Assembly (NCBI GenBank): GCA_027492775.1
Contig: JAPUEC010000260.1
Coordinates: 1-32,457, forward strand
Direction of reading: 5' to 3'
Origin: Rhodocyclaceae bacterium
GTDB lineage: Bacteria > Pseudomonadota > Gammaproteobacteria > Burkholderiales > Rhodocyclaceae
DNA: 32,457 nucleotides
Shown piece by piece: positions 17,893 to 26,008 of this stretch (position 1 is its first letter; each line of letters opens with the position of its first letter). The notes beneath the pieces were generated by a model. It worked only from the letters and a program-made list of their open reading frames with translations. It was not told the DNA's origin and made no database searches. The translations under genes were made by a program, and so were the position numbers.

Positions 17893-18774
17893 TTATTGTT
17901 TATATGCTTGCAGGGTTTGGCGCGCGGTGCCGCTTGCGCCCCGTTCGAGAAAAATCCTGTCCATCCGTCCCCAACGAAAATCGTTCAGCAACTGCCGCAG
18001 GCGCGGTTCCATCCGGTCGATATTGACGTAATGGCGAAAACGCGTCTTTGCGCTGATCCCGGAAATGCGCGGCTGCTCGTGATCGATTTCCCAGGGATGA
18101 AAATAGAAAATGGCGGGCTGGCGGTCGGTCGCATTGACCCGGCGCAACAGCCAGCGTGAAAGCGCGTAAGGCATGAGCCGGAAATAGCCGCCACCGCTCG
18201 CCGGCCAGTTGCGGCCGCCCATTCGCAGTGTGGTCGGAGGCACTTCGAGCAGGCCGCCGACGCCAAAGGCGAATCGCGGCGCATCCGGCATGCCGTAATG
18301 GTCATGCCGAATCGGATAAACGCTGGAACTGTAGCGATAGCCAGCCCGCTCCAGGCAATCGAAAGCCCAGAGGTTGTTCTTGCCGATGGAAAAGCTGGGC
18401 GCGCGGTAGCCTTTGATTTCATGGCCGGAAATATCTTCCAGCAGGTTTTTTGCGCGACGGATGTCGGCAAGGAAAACCTCCGCCGTCTGGTCGCTCACCC
18501 GCTGGTGCCCGTAGCCATGGCTGGCCAGTTCATGGCCGTTATCGACGATGGCGCGGACGAGTTGCGGATAGCGCTCGGCGATCCAGCCGAGGGTGAAAAA
18601 GGTGGCCTTGCTGCCCGACTCGTCGAGCATGCCCAGGATGCGTTCCATGTTGCGCTCGACGCGGCATTCGCGCGCGTCCCAGTCCGACCGGGCGATGTGC
18701 GGCGCGAACGCCGACACCTGAAAATAATCTTCCACGTCCACCGTTAGCGCATTGACGATTTGCTCATCCTGCAT
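17893..18774 (-). CDS. XrtA system polysaccharide deacetylase (TIGR03006-like)
   Basis: A 293-residue NodB-type deacetylase of the kind found at PEP-CTERM loci. It starts almost immediately with the catalytic motif: TVDVEDYFQVS at residues 11-21 carries the acidic metal and base residues. ELASHGYGHQRV provides metal-binding histidines 86 and 90, and GYRAPSFSIGKNN matches the later conserved block. PAIFYFHPWEID near the end supplies the last catalytic histidine. There is no obvious signal peptide. It would remove N-acetyl groups from sugars of the EPS or its precursor. The gene lies 134 bp after the epimerase gene and 46 bp before the FemAB gene. A second deacetylase domain is present in the fusion protein at 3847-6033. 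Confidence 0.92.
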   Translation of the reverse strand: MQDEQIVNALTVDVEDYFQVSAFAPHIARSDWDARECRVERNMERILGMLDESGSKATFFTLGWIAERYPQLVRAIVDNGHELASHGYGHQRVSDQTAEVFLADIRRAKNLLEDISGHEIKGYRAPSFSIGKNNLWAFDCLERAGYRYSSSVYPIRHDHYGMPDAPRFAFGVGGLLEVPPTTLRMGGRNWPASGGGYFRLMPYALSRWLLRRVNATDRQPAIFYFHPWEIDHEQPRISGISAKTRFRHYVNIDRMEPRLRQLLNDFRWGRMDRIFLERGASGTARQTLQAYKQ

Positions 18775-18882
18775 GAGTCACCGATTCCCGTCCCTTGGTA
18801 AGGCCATCACAACCAATACGACGTCCATCGACCTTAGCCGACATGCTCGGCGATGCCGTTTGTTTTTCGCATTATTTGAGAC

Positions 18883-18900
18883 AACACATTCAACACATTC
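18883..18900. repeat. tandem 9-bp repeat (2 copies) between epimerase and deacetylase genes
   Basis: The 9-mer AACACATTC occurs twice head to tail just downstream of the epimerase stop, inside a 134-bp AT-richer gap (18775-18908). No terminator-like hairpin with a T-tract is present. The gap could hold an internal promoter for the deacetylase gene, but I see no convincing -35/-10 pair. The repeat may be chance. Confidence 0.4.
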
Positions 18901-18908
18901 ATCCGCCA

Positions 18909-20057
18909 TCACGAGTGCAGCCACTGCATCAGATCAGACACGATACGTTCGGCCGCGTGGCCGTCCCAAAGTTCCGGAATGCGCCCTTGTTTACCTTGGC
19001 CGCCAAGAATATCGCCCACCGCCGATAATATGATTTCGCCATTGTTGCCTACCACCCGGTTGGTCCCCTGGGTGACGGTGATCGGGCGCTCGGTGTTCTC
19101 CCGAAGCGTCAGGCAAGGCACGCCGAGCGCGGTGGTTTCTTCCTGCATGCCCCCGGAATCGGTCAATACCAAGCGGGCATTGGCCATCAACCCCAGCATT
19201 TCGAAATAACCCTGCGGCGGCAACTCGGCAATGGCCGCAGAGCGGATGACAGCTTGCAGCCCGAATTTTTCAAGGTTGTGACGCGTCCGGGGATGAACGA
19301 CGAAGATCAGCGGGAGCATTTCCGCCACCGAACGCAAGGTTTCCAGAAGATGGCGCAGCACCGCTGGATCATCGACGTTCGAGGGTCGATGCAAGGTCAC
19401 CAGGCCGTACCCCGTCGGCGCCTCCGGCAATCGCGCATCCGCACCCGCGGACCGCAAGGTCTGCGCCGGCGGGACAGCGTGGCTCAGCGCATGGCGCAAC
19501 GAATCGATCATGACATTGCCGGCAAAACAGATGTCTTCCGCGGCGACGCCTTCCTTCAGGAGGTTATCGCCCGCTTCGCGCTCGGTGGTGTACAGGCGGC
19601 TGGCGATGCGGTCGGTCAGCAGCCGGTTGATTTCTTCCGGCATGGAACGGTCGCCGCTGCGCAAGCCGGCCTCGACATGGAACACCGGAATGTTTTTCTT
19701 GCTGGCCACCAATGCGCAGGCCAGCGTCGAATTGACATCGCCGACAACCAGAACGCCCGCCGCCCGGTGCGTATCCAGAAGCGGCTCGAAACGCTGCATG
19801 ATTTCGGCAGTTTGCACCGCGTGGCTGCTGGAACCCACTTCAAGGTCGACGTCGGGCCTGGGCAAGCCGAGGTCGCTGAAAAAGCGGCCGCTCATCGCGG
19901 TATCGTAATGTTGGCCGGTGTGAACCAGCAGGCTTGGCATGTCCGGCGCCTGCGCGGCCAGCGCCCGCAGGATGGGTGCCATTTTCATGAAATTCGGGCG
20001 TGCGCCAACGACGCAAATCAGCGCGCCCTCGGCGCGCCGCGGCCCGGCGCCCGTCAC
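18909..20057 (-). CDS. wecB: UDP-N-acetylglucosamine 2-epimerase (non-hydrolysing)
   Basis: A 382-residue enzyme that interconverts UDP-GlcNAc and UDP-ManNAc in the cytoplasm. It begins after a short extension with CVVGARPNFMKMAPILRAL. LVHTGQHYDTAMSGRFF, FHVEAGLRSGDRSMPEEINR, TLHRPSNVDD and TDSGGMQEETTALGVPCLTL followed by RENTERPI are all classic motifs of this epimerase family. The start codon is GTG at 20057 and overlaps the stop of the ATPase gene (GTGA). No gene for UDP-ManNAc dehydrogenase (WecC) is in the window, so the polymer may contain ManNAc itself or the dehydrogenase is elsewhere. Presence of this enzyme fits an amino-sugar-containing EPS and the two deacetylase domains. Confidence 0.93.
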   Translation of the reverse strand: MTGAGPRRAEGALICVVGARPNFMKMAPILRALAAQAPDMPSLLVHTGQHYDTAMSGRFFSDLGLPRPDVDLEVGSSSHAVQTAEIMQRFEPLLDTHRAAGVLVVGDVNSTLACALVASKKNIPVFHVEAGLRSGDRSMPEEINRLLTDRIASRLYTTEREAGDNLLKEGVAAEDICFAGNVMIDSLRHALSHAVPPAQTLRSAGADARLPEAPTGYGLVTLHRPSNVDDPAVLRHLLETLRSVAEMLPLIFVVHPRTRHNLEKFGLQAVIRSAAIAELPPQGYFEMLGLMANARLVLTDSGGMQEETTALGVPCLTLRENTERPITVTQGTNRVVGNNGEIILSAVGDILGGQGKQGRIPELWDGHAAERIVSDLMQWLHS

Positions 20058-21166
20058 TCTCGCGCTCCGCCGTCTTCGTGCCGGGGGCGAACCGAGTTGA
20101 TCAACTGCTGAAGAACGTTGAGCGTCGCAATATTGATGCGCTCCAGGCGCAACATGCTGCGTTCGAGCCGCAACAACCTTTCGCTGACCTGATCGCCGCT
20201 GAGCCCGGCGATCAATTCCGAGGCGAGGTCGGCGGTCTCTTCGTCGAGATCGAAGGCCGCCGGGTCGATCTCGCCACCTTCAGGGACGGCCGCAGGAACG
20301 CGGGAAACCGATCCCGCGGCCGCCTTGGCCTGCTTGCGCCGCAGCGTCGGAGAAAGCGTTTCCTCGTCGATTTCCTTCGCCACTTCTTCGACGTCCTCGC
20401 GAATGAAATGCTTTTTACCGCCCAGGAAACCGAGCAGCAAAAGACGGTCGCAAAGGGTGTTGATACGGCGCGGAATGCCATTGCTGGCGTGGTAGATCGC
20501 TTCGAACGCCTTCGGTTCGAAGGTGGGGGAATCGGTCGATCCCGAGCACTTGAGACGGTGCAGGATGTATTCCTCCGTCTCCTTCATGTCCATCGGGCCG
20601 ATGTGACAGGAGGCGATCACCCGCTGCTTGAGCTGCTGCATGTGCGGGCTGCGCAAGATGTCGCGAAATTCAGGTTGTCCGATCAGGAAACTCTGCAAAA
20701 GGGCATGGCTGCCGAACTGGAAATTGGACAGCATGCGCAGTTCTTCGACCGCCTTGGGTGTGAGATTCTGTGCCTCGTCCACCACCAGCAATGACCGCTT
20801 GCGCTTGCGGGCGTTGTTGGTGAAGAACGCTTCCAGCGCCATCAAAACGTCGGCCTTGGAAAGATCCTTGGTCTTGACGCCGAATGCGGCCCCAACGAGC
20901 CGCAAGGTGTCTTCGGCATCGACCTGAGTGCTGACCATGTGCGCGGCAATGACACGGTTGGAATCCAGCTTGTCGAGCAGGCCCTTGACGATGGTGGTCT
21001 TGCCCGCCCCGATCTCGCCGGTGATGACAATGAAACCTTCGTTCTGGTGAATCCCGTATTCGAGGTAAGCCGTCGCCCGCTGGTGCTGCTTGCTCCCGAA
21101 GTAGAAGGAGGGATCGGGGTTGAGCTGGAACGGCTTGCTCGTCAGGCCATAGTAGGTTTCGTACAT
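20054..21166 (-). CDS. XrtA-associated ATPase (ExeA-like, TIGR03015-like)
   Basis: A 370-residue AAA-type ATPase. It starts MYETYYGLTSKPFQLNPDPS, a typical opening for GspA/ExeA-like proteins, and has Walker A GEIGAGKT at 50-57 and Walker B LLVVDEAQ around 127-133. GIPRRINTLCDRLLLLGFL matches the family's sensor and arginine region. The last 100 residues are charged and probably helical or coiled. The start at 21166 is fixed by homology, although the frame is open to 21406. The gene begins 5 bp after the outer-membrane protein gene, so these two likely act together. A role in driving or positioning envelope assembly of the EPS/PEP-CTERM system is inferred. The precise function is not known. 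Confidence 0.92.
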   Translation of the reverse strand: MYETYYGLTSKPFQLNPDPSFYFGSKQHQRATAYLEYGIHQNEGFIVITGEIGAGKTTIVKGLLDKLDSNRVIAAHMVSTQVDAEDTLRLVGAAFGVKTKDLSKADVLMALEAFFTNNARKRKRSLLVVDEAQNLTPKAVEELRMLSNFQFGSHALLQSFLIGQPEFRDILRSPHMQQLKQRVIASCHIGPMDMKETEEYILHRLKCSGSTDSPTFEPKAFEAIYHASNGIPRRINTLCDRLLLLGFLGGKKHFIREDVEEVAKEIDEETLSPTLRRKQAKAAAGSVSRVPAAVPEGGEIDPAAFDLDEETADLASELIAGLSGDQVSERLLRLERSMLRLERINIATLNVLQQLINSVRPRHEDGGARE

Positions 21167-21171
21167 GCGAC

Positions 21172-22818
21172 TCAGAAAATGACGGAAATAGTGCCGGTGA
21201 TGGCATTTTCCTGATAAGGGTTGGTCGAGCTCTCGAACAGCGCCCGTCGCACGCCCAGCGAGGCGGTGGTCTTGGGATCGAACTTGGTCGAGTAGGACAC
21301 GTTCAAGGTGCGCAGCTTGGTGCCCTGGATATTTGCGTCGCCGGCACTGTTTTGCTGCGAAGCCATGACCGAAAGCGAAGAAAGCGGCGTCAGGTGATGC
21401 GCCCAATTCATGGAGAAGCCGCGCTGCCGGATCGACGAGGTCACGGCAAAATCACCGGCGGCAGCACCCAAGGTGCTGCCCAGGCGCTGGTTCTCGCTGC
21501 GCGACGCAAGGAAAGTCACCGTATTGCGGACGCCTTGCAAGGCGACGGAGATCTCCTGTTGACGCTGAACGGTCGCTTGCGAACTCAGAAAACCTGCCAG
21601 CACCTGAGAATTGGCCGCGACGCCGCCGCGCTGCAAGAGGCCGCGGACGAAGGCTTCGCGCTGGATCGGATCGGGAATGTTCGACTGATACATGTTGTAT
21701 AGCAGGTCGTAGATCGATCCCAAGCCCACCGTGGTCAGGTTGCTCGGCGCCAGCGAAACATCGCGGGTGTCGCTGATGCGCCAGGATGTCAGGGGCGTGC
21801 GATGAGTAAAGGTCACGGTGTGGCCATTGCCGAAGAAGCGCCGCTCGCGGAAGGCGGAAAGGAGAGTGCGCTCGCTCGGCGACCAATCGAAGCCGTAGCC
21901 ATGCGTCTGCCAGGTTTTGGCGTCGCCGCCGAGATAATCGTTGCGCTCGGAGCCCATGCTCGCGGAAACGCGGATTTCCGGCGCAAAGCGATAACTCAAG
22001 AGGCCGCGGAAAAGCTCGGATTCGTTCTTGCGGCCGTCGGAATAATCGACCTGGGTGCCATGGCCCTCCAGGCTCCAGCCCAGGTTCGCCATCGCCGTGG
22101 CGCCGTGGATTTTGCCCATCCACTCGTTGGTATCGGAGTCGAATGCTCCGCTGGCATCCGAACGCAGCGCCGAACGGGTGTAGCGCAGTTCGTAGTCCGC
22201 ATAGCCCAGCAGGCGCCCCTTGAGATAGGGAGAGAGGCGGAAATTGGCCGTTTCGGTGCTGTTGGCATTGACGTTGACCGAGCTTGGCGACTGCGTGCCG
22301 AAGGCGGAAATGCTTTGCTGGGTGATCACACCGCTGAAATCGAGATACAGCAGGTTATCGACCGCTTCCAGCGTCCCGAAGGTATTGAGCGCGTTCTGGG
22401 TATGGTTCGATCGCGATCCCTGGGCGTAGAAAATGCCGCGCAGCTGGTAGTCGAAATGGACCTTCAATCGCGCGCTCTGGCCATCGATACGCAGACCGGG
22501 CGAGATTTCTGTGACTTCGTCGTGTTTGCGGTTGGTATTGGTGAGCAGAATGTTGTCGGACAGGCGTTCGGTAACCTCGACCGTCGGGGTGATCGTCCAG
22601 CCCGGCCGTTGAGTTGCGCCGGGTGCGGCCGGTTCCGGAGCACTGGCGGCAGGCGCCGAAGGAGATGCGGCAGGCGCGGTGACGGCGGCCTGCTGCGCCC
22701 AAACCGGCGAAAACAATCCGGCAAGCGCAATCGATACCGCGCCGACGCGCATCGGCGGCCGGCTAGCAATCATGCATTTGGCTGAAAAGTCTTTTATTTT
22801 TAGTTCGTTGTTGGTCAC
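21172..22818 (-). CDS. PEP-CTERM system-associated outer-membrane beta-barrel protein (TIGR03016-like)
   Basis: A 548-residue outer-membrane protein. The start codon is GTG at 22818, with GGGAGGA about six bases upstream. The N-terminal region is a charged stretch, then a hydrophobic signal segment (SIALAGLFSPVWAQ) with likely cleavage at AQA-type residues, then an Ala/Pro-rich linker (about 45-72). From ITPTVEVTERLSDNILLTN onwards the protein alternates polar and hydrophobic residues like a beta-barrel and ends in ITGTISVIF, with the terminal Phe expected for BAM-dependent insertion. It resembles the outer-membrane family specific to PEP-CTERM loci. It could be the outer-membrane pore or scaffold for EPS export, but the Wza-like lipoprotein at 25382-26008 is also present. 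Confidence 0.9.
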   Translation of the reverse strand: MTNNELKIKDFSAKCMIASRPPMRVGAVSIALAGLFSPVWAQQAAVTAPAASPSAPAASAPEPAAPGATQRPGWTITPTVEVTERLSDNILLTNTNRKHDEVTEISPGLRIDGQSARLKVHFDYQLRGIFYAQGSRSNHTQNALNTFGTLEAVDNLLYLDFSGVITQQSISAFGTQSPSSVNVNANSTETANFRLSPYLKGRLLGYADYELRYTRSALRSDASGAFDSDTNEWMGKIHGATAMANLGWSLEGHGTQVDYSDGRKNESELFRGLLSYRFAPEIRVSASMGSERNDYLGGDAKTWQTHGYGFDWSPSERTLLSAFRERRFFGNGHTVTFTHRTPLTSWRISDTRDVSLAPSNLTTVGLGSIYDLLYNMYQSNIPDPIQREAFVRGLLQRGGVAANSQVLAGFLSSQATVQRQQEISVALQGVRNTVTFLASRSENQRLGSTLGAAAGDFAVTSSIRQRGFSMNWAHHLTPLSSLSVMASQQNSAGDANIQGTKLRTLNVSYSTKFDPKTTASLGVRRALFESSTNPYQENAITGTISVIF

Positions 22819-22839
22819 GCCGAATCCTCCCTGTAAACC

Positions 22840-23754
22840 TTACCCGCCTTTGCCATAACCGTAGCCGTAGCCATAGCCGTAACCATAGCCATCGCCCGGC
22901 TTTGCCCGGGACTGGTTGAGCAGCAAGAGCTTGACCGGGCAATTGGCGATGGTCCCCAGCGCTTGCTTAACCTGTCCGTGCAACGTTCGCTGGGCGTGAA
23001 CGACCAGGACGATCTGTCCCATGTGCGTAGCCAGCACACGCGACTCGGTTGTCATCAACAGCGGCGGAGAATCAAAAATGATGATCCGGTCAGGATACCG
23101 GCTGGCCATGTCATCGACAAGTCGGCCCATGGCATCGCTGGCCAGCAGTTCGGTCGCCCGGTCGTGCTGGGTTCCGCTGGGAAGGATGGTGAGTTTCTCG
23201 ACGTTGGTCCGCAGGAGGAGACTGGATAGCGGAATCGAGTCGTCGACCAGCATATCGAGCAGGCCCGGCTCAGGCGCCTTCCCCAACATGTTGAGCACGG
23301 ACGGTCTCGCCACGTCGGCATCCACCAGCATCACGGTGTTGTCGAGTTCCATGGCGATGCTCATGGCCAGGTTGATGGCGGAGAAGGTCTTGCCCTCGCC
23401 CGGCATGGCGCTGGTCACCATGATCAGGTTGCCATTGGCGATCGGGGCGGCGCCCTTACCCATCGCATTGGTGATGAGCGGACGCTTGATGACGCGATAC
23501 TCGTCCGAAATGTGGGAGCGCGGTGCGGTCGGACTGATGATTCCCGCCGCGGCCAACCCGTTCAGGTCGAGGTCGATCTGACGCGATTGGGCGGCAGGCT
23601 GCAATTCCTCGACGACGACTCGTTCGGCGCCATCGATACGGTTCGGTCGCAACGGCCGGGTAACGATCTGTTCCGGCGCATCGTCCTCCGGAATATCGAC
23701 GCCGGCTTGGCGCAGTTGTTCGAGTCTTTTTGCTGCTTGTTCAATCAGGCTCAT
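22840..23754 (-). CDS. XrtA-associated tyrosine autokinase (BY-kinase, TIGR03018-like)
   Basis: A 304-residue cytoplasmic bacterial tyrosine kinase of the Wzc/CapB type without its own membrane domain. The Walker A variant PGEGKT is at 118-123, Walker A' VMLVDADVARPS around 141-152, and Walker B IIIFDSPPLL further on. The C-terminus is a Tyr-Gly repeat with six tyrosines (290-300, every second residue), the expected autophosphorylation cluster. I start at 23754: TGAGGAA, which includes the stop of the chain-length gene, is the ribosome site. An in-frame ATG at 23802 would add 16 residues and overlap that gene. It should phosphorylate itself in trans and, with the neighbouring chain-length protein, control polymer length and export. 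Confidence 0.93.
   Translation of the reverse strand: MSLIEQAAKRLEQLRQAGVDIPEDDAPEQIVTRPLRPNRIDGAERVVVEELQPAAQSRQIDLDLNGLAAAGIISPTAPRSHISDEYRVIKRPLITNAMGKGAAPIANGNLIMVTSAMPGEGKTFSAINLAMSIAMELDNTVMLVDADVARPSVLNMLGKAPEPGLLDMLVDDSIPLSSLLLRTNVEKLTILPSGTQHDRATELLASDAMGRLVDDMASRYPDRIIIFDSPPLLMTTESRVLATHMGQIVLVVHAQRTLHGQVKQALGTIANCPVKLLLLNQSRAKPGDGYGYGYGYGYGYGKGG
22852..22887 (-). repeat. Tyr-Gly codon repeat in autokinase C-terminus
   Basis: Twelve codons encode six Tyr-Gly pairs in a row. Codon use alternates TAT/TAC and GGC/GGT, so the DNA is an imperfect 6-bp tandem repeat. A perfect protein repeat with mixed codons points to selection on the protein, not only on recent slippage. The repeat could still vary in copy number between strains. 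Confidence 0.85.
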
Positions 23755-23761
23755 AAGTTCC

Positions 23762-25303
23762 TCAGCCGGCACCGGTCGTGAAATAAAGGACTCCGACCCC
23801 AACGATGAATGCTCCGATAAGTACCGAAAAACCCGCCGCGAAACGTCTAAGGTCGGTTTTTTCCCGAGCTTGTATGGCTTCGCTCCGGATCAGCGAAACG
23901 CTGCCCAGGATCGGCAGGCCGGTGGCTTCACGGAGGGATTGGGCATCGAAGAATACCGGTCGCACCTGGCTGGCCAGGAGACTGGCAAAGACACCGATAC
24001 CAAGCGCCGCCAGCAAGGCCAGTGGCAAGAGCAGAACACGATTGGGCGCTACCGGCTTGGAGGAGACACGGGGCGGATCGATCAGGCGGAAATCGACTAC
24101 GCCGGAGGCGGCATCGAGATCGCCGGTGAGACTGGCGGATTCCCGACGGGAAACCAGCGCCTCGTAGTTCCGCTTGTGGATATCGTAGTCGCGATTCAAC
24201 TGCGCATACTCCGCTTCCAACTGCGGCTTATCCTTGAGCGTCGACTTGATGCGGTTGAAGCGTTCCTCATACTCGGCAACGCGCGTGCGCAGAGAAGCCA
24301 CCTTGGCATCCGCCGAGGCCATCTCGTTCTTCAGTTCGGCGCTCGCCGCATTGCTTCCGACCAGGGCGCCCGGATTTGCGGCCGCAGCCTTGCGCAGCTC
24401 GGCCACTTCGCGCTTCTTCTGTTCCTGCAAGTCGCGAATGATGCGCCGCGTGCCGATCACGTCTGGGTGCTGCTCGGTGTACTTCTGGAGCAACGTATCG
24501 AGTTCTTTTTTCTTGGCTTCGATACGCCCATCCAGCTCGGGCATGGAAACGGAGTCGATGGAGCCGCCCTTGCTGCCGTCACCCAGGACATGGCGCCGCA
24601 GGGCTTCCTTGGAGTTTTCCGCCTCCCGCAAGGCAAGCCGCGCTTCATTCAACTGCGTGGTGACGTCGGACAACCTGCCGACTGCATCTTTGCCATCGGC
24701 GGTTTGCATCTCGATATTGCGAACCTTGAATTCCTTCAGGCGGGTTTCCGCTTCCTCAAGTTTCTTTTCATAGACCTTGATCTGTTCATCGATGAATTTC
24801 TTGGCCGAATCGGAATCCTTGCGTTTATCGCCGAGGCTCGATTCGACAAAAATCGATGTCAGCGACTGGATCACGCGCTTGGCCTTGTTGGGATCGGGAT
24901 CGCGGTAGGCCAGCGAATACAGGTTGTCGCGGGAGGTGCTCTTGATTTGCAGGCTCTTCATCAGATGCTCGACCAGTTCGTCCTGCGCTTGCTTGGACTG
25001 GTTACCCAAATCCAGGTCGGCCATGCGGACGAGCTTTTCGACGTTGGGGCGGCTGATCAAGGTCTTGCTCAGCATCATCACCCGCTGCTCGACATTCGGT
25101 TGCACCGTCAAGCCCGACATCAGGGGTTTTAGCATCGACTCGGTATCGACATAGATCCGTGCCGAAGCCTCGTATTTATCCGGCACGCGGAGGACCACCG
25201 CAGCGGCGACGATAGCCGCCAGGAACGCAACGCCCAGCCCAAGCCATCGTTGGTGCCACGCCGCCTTGAGCAACGTCGTGACTTGGCGGATTAATTCATC
25301 CAT
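23762..25303 (-). CDS. XrtA system polysaccharide chain-length determinant (Wzz/GNVR family)
   Basis: A 513-residue polysaccharide co-polymerase of the inner membrane. The first transmembrane helix is at about 19-39 (WLGLGVAFLAAIVAAAVVL), after a short cytoplasmic N-terminus. A Wzz-type domain follows with PDKYEASARIYVDTESMLKP. A long coiled coil covers about 170-385. The GNVR-type region (LNRDYDIHKRNYEALVSRRE) precedes the second helix at about 428-447, and a third hydrophobic segment closes the protein (488-510). It resembles the exosortase-linked family TIGR03007. It lacks a kinase domain, which is supplied by the next gene 7 bp downstream. The ribosome site is weak and a hairpin lies in the 78-bp leader between it and the export gene. 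Confidence 0.93.
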   Translation of the reverse strand: MDELIRQVTTLLKAAWHQRWLGLGVAFLAAIVAAAVVLRVPDKYEASARIYVDTESMLKPLMSGLTVQPNVEQRVMMLSKTLISRPNVEKLVRMADLDLGNQSKQAQDELVEHLMKSLQIKSTSRDNLYSLAYRDPDPNKAKRVIQSLTSIFVESSLGDKRKDSDSAKKFIDEQIKVYEKKLEEAETRLKEFKVRNIEMQTADGKDAVGRLSDVTTQLNEARLALREAENSKEALRRHVLGDGSKGGSIDSVSMPELDGRIEAKKKELDTLLQKYTEQHPDVIGTRRIIRDLQEQKKREVAELRKAAAANPGALVGSNAASAELKNEMASADAKVASLRTRVAEYEERFNRIKSTLKDKPQLEAEYAQLNRDYDIHKRNYEALVSRRESASLTGDLDAASGVVDFRLIDPPRVSSKPVAPNRVLLLPLALLAALGIGVFASLLASQVRPVFFDAQSLREATGLPILGSVSLIRSEAIQAREKTDLRRFAAGFSVLIGAFIVGVGVLYFTTGAG

Positions 25304-25338
25304 CAGATCAAATTCTCACTGGTTATGTAACAAGGACA

Positions 25339-25363
25339 CCGCTCATGCATGATGCATGAGCGG
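25339..25363. other. perfect 11-bp inverted repeat in intergenic leader
   Basis: A perfect inverted repeat (CCGCTCATGCA, three-base loop TGA, then its exact complement) lies in the 78-bp gap between the export lipoprotein gene and the chain-length gene. No T-tract follows on the minus strand, so it is not a standard intrinsic terminator. It might be an RNA hairpin that protects or processes the polycistronic mRNA, a partial attenuator that lowers expression of downstream genes, or a dimeric-protein operator. The sequence cannot decide between them. Confidence 0.65.
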
Positions 25364-25381
25364 GCGAGCCTTCAATTAGTT

Positions 25382-26008
25382 TTAGAACCAGCTTTGGGGG
25401 ATGATCAAAACGTCGCCCGGCTTCATTTCCACGTTGGCGGAAACGTCGCCGCGCTTGATGAGGTCCTTGATCCGCACGCCATACTGCTTGTTGCCTTCGG
25501 AAGAACGCAGCAGCACGGCGCCGTTGCCATCGGCGAAATCGGTAATGCCGCCAACGGCGATCATGACGTCAAGCAAGGTCATTTTCTGACGGTAAGCGAG
25601 AACCTGCGGCTTGGCCGCCTCGCCCACGACGCGAATCTGTTCGCTGTAAGGACCGACAAAGTTGGTGACGACGACCGTCACCACCGGGTCGCGCATGAAT
25701 TTGCCAAGCGCCTTTTCGATGTCGCGCGCCAGGGTGGAAGGATCCTTGCCCATGGCCTGGAGATCTTCGACGAGCGGCGTGGTCACCTTGCCGTCCGGAC
25801 GCACGGGAACGGACATGGAGAGCTCCGGATTGCGCCAGACGACGATGTTGAGGACGTCGCCGGGGCCGATCACATAGCTGTAATCCGGGGATGCAGCGCT
25901 CGAGGGTGCCGGCGGGTGCGACGAGGCGCACCCTCCTACGATAAACAGCACGGATACCGCTGCTGCCAGGCGAACCCAATAATTACGTATAAAGTTCAGA
26001 TGATTCAA
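25382..26008 (-). CDS. XrtA/PEP-CTERM system exopolysaccharide export lipoprotein (Wza-like)
   Basis: A 208-residue outer-membrane/periplasmic lipoprotein of the polysaccharide export family. The signal peptide ends in a lipobox, VGGC, with the modified cysteine at residue 27. After a Pro/Ser/Ala linker comes YVIGPGDVLNIVVWRNPELS, the conserved start of the poly_export domain (about 43-130). An SLBB domain follows, with VVGEAAKPQVLAYRQKMTLLDVM and KPGDVLIIPQSWF at the end. It resembles TIGR03027. It is shorter than Wza and lacks the C-terminal amphipathic helix region, as usual for this subfamily. The start codon is TTG at 26008, with GGGAG seven bases upstream, and I see no better ATG. It is the first gene of the EPS block, 115 bp after the ABC permease gene. 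Confidence 0.92.
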   Translation of the reverse strand: MNHLNFIRNYWVRLAAAVSVLFIVGGCASSHPPAPSSAASPDYSYVIGPGDVLNIVVWRNPELSMSVPVRPDGKVTTPLVEDLQAMGKDPSTLARDIEKALGKFMRDPVVTVVVTNFVGPYSEQIRVVGEAAKPQVLAYRQKMTLLDVMIAVGGITDFADGNGAVLLRSSEGNKQYGVRIKDLIKRGDVSANVEMKPGDVLIIPQSWF

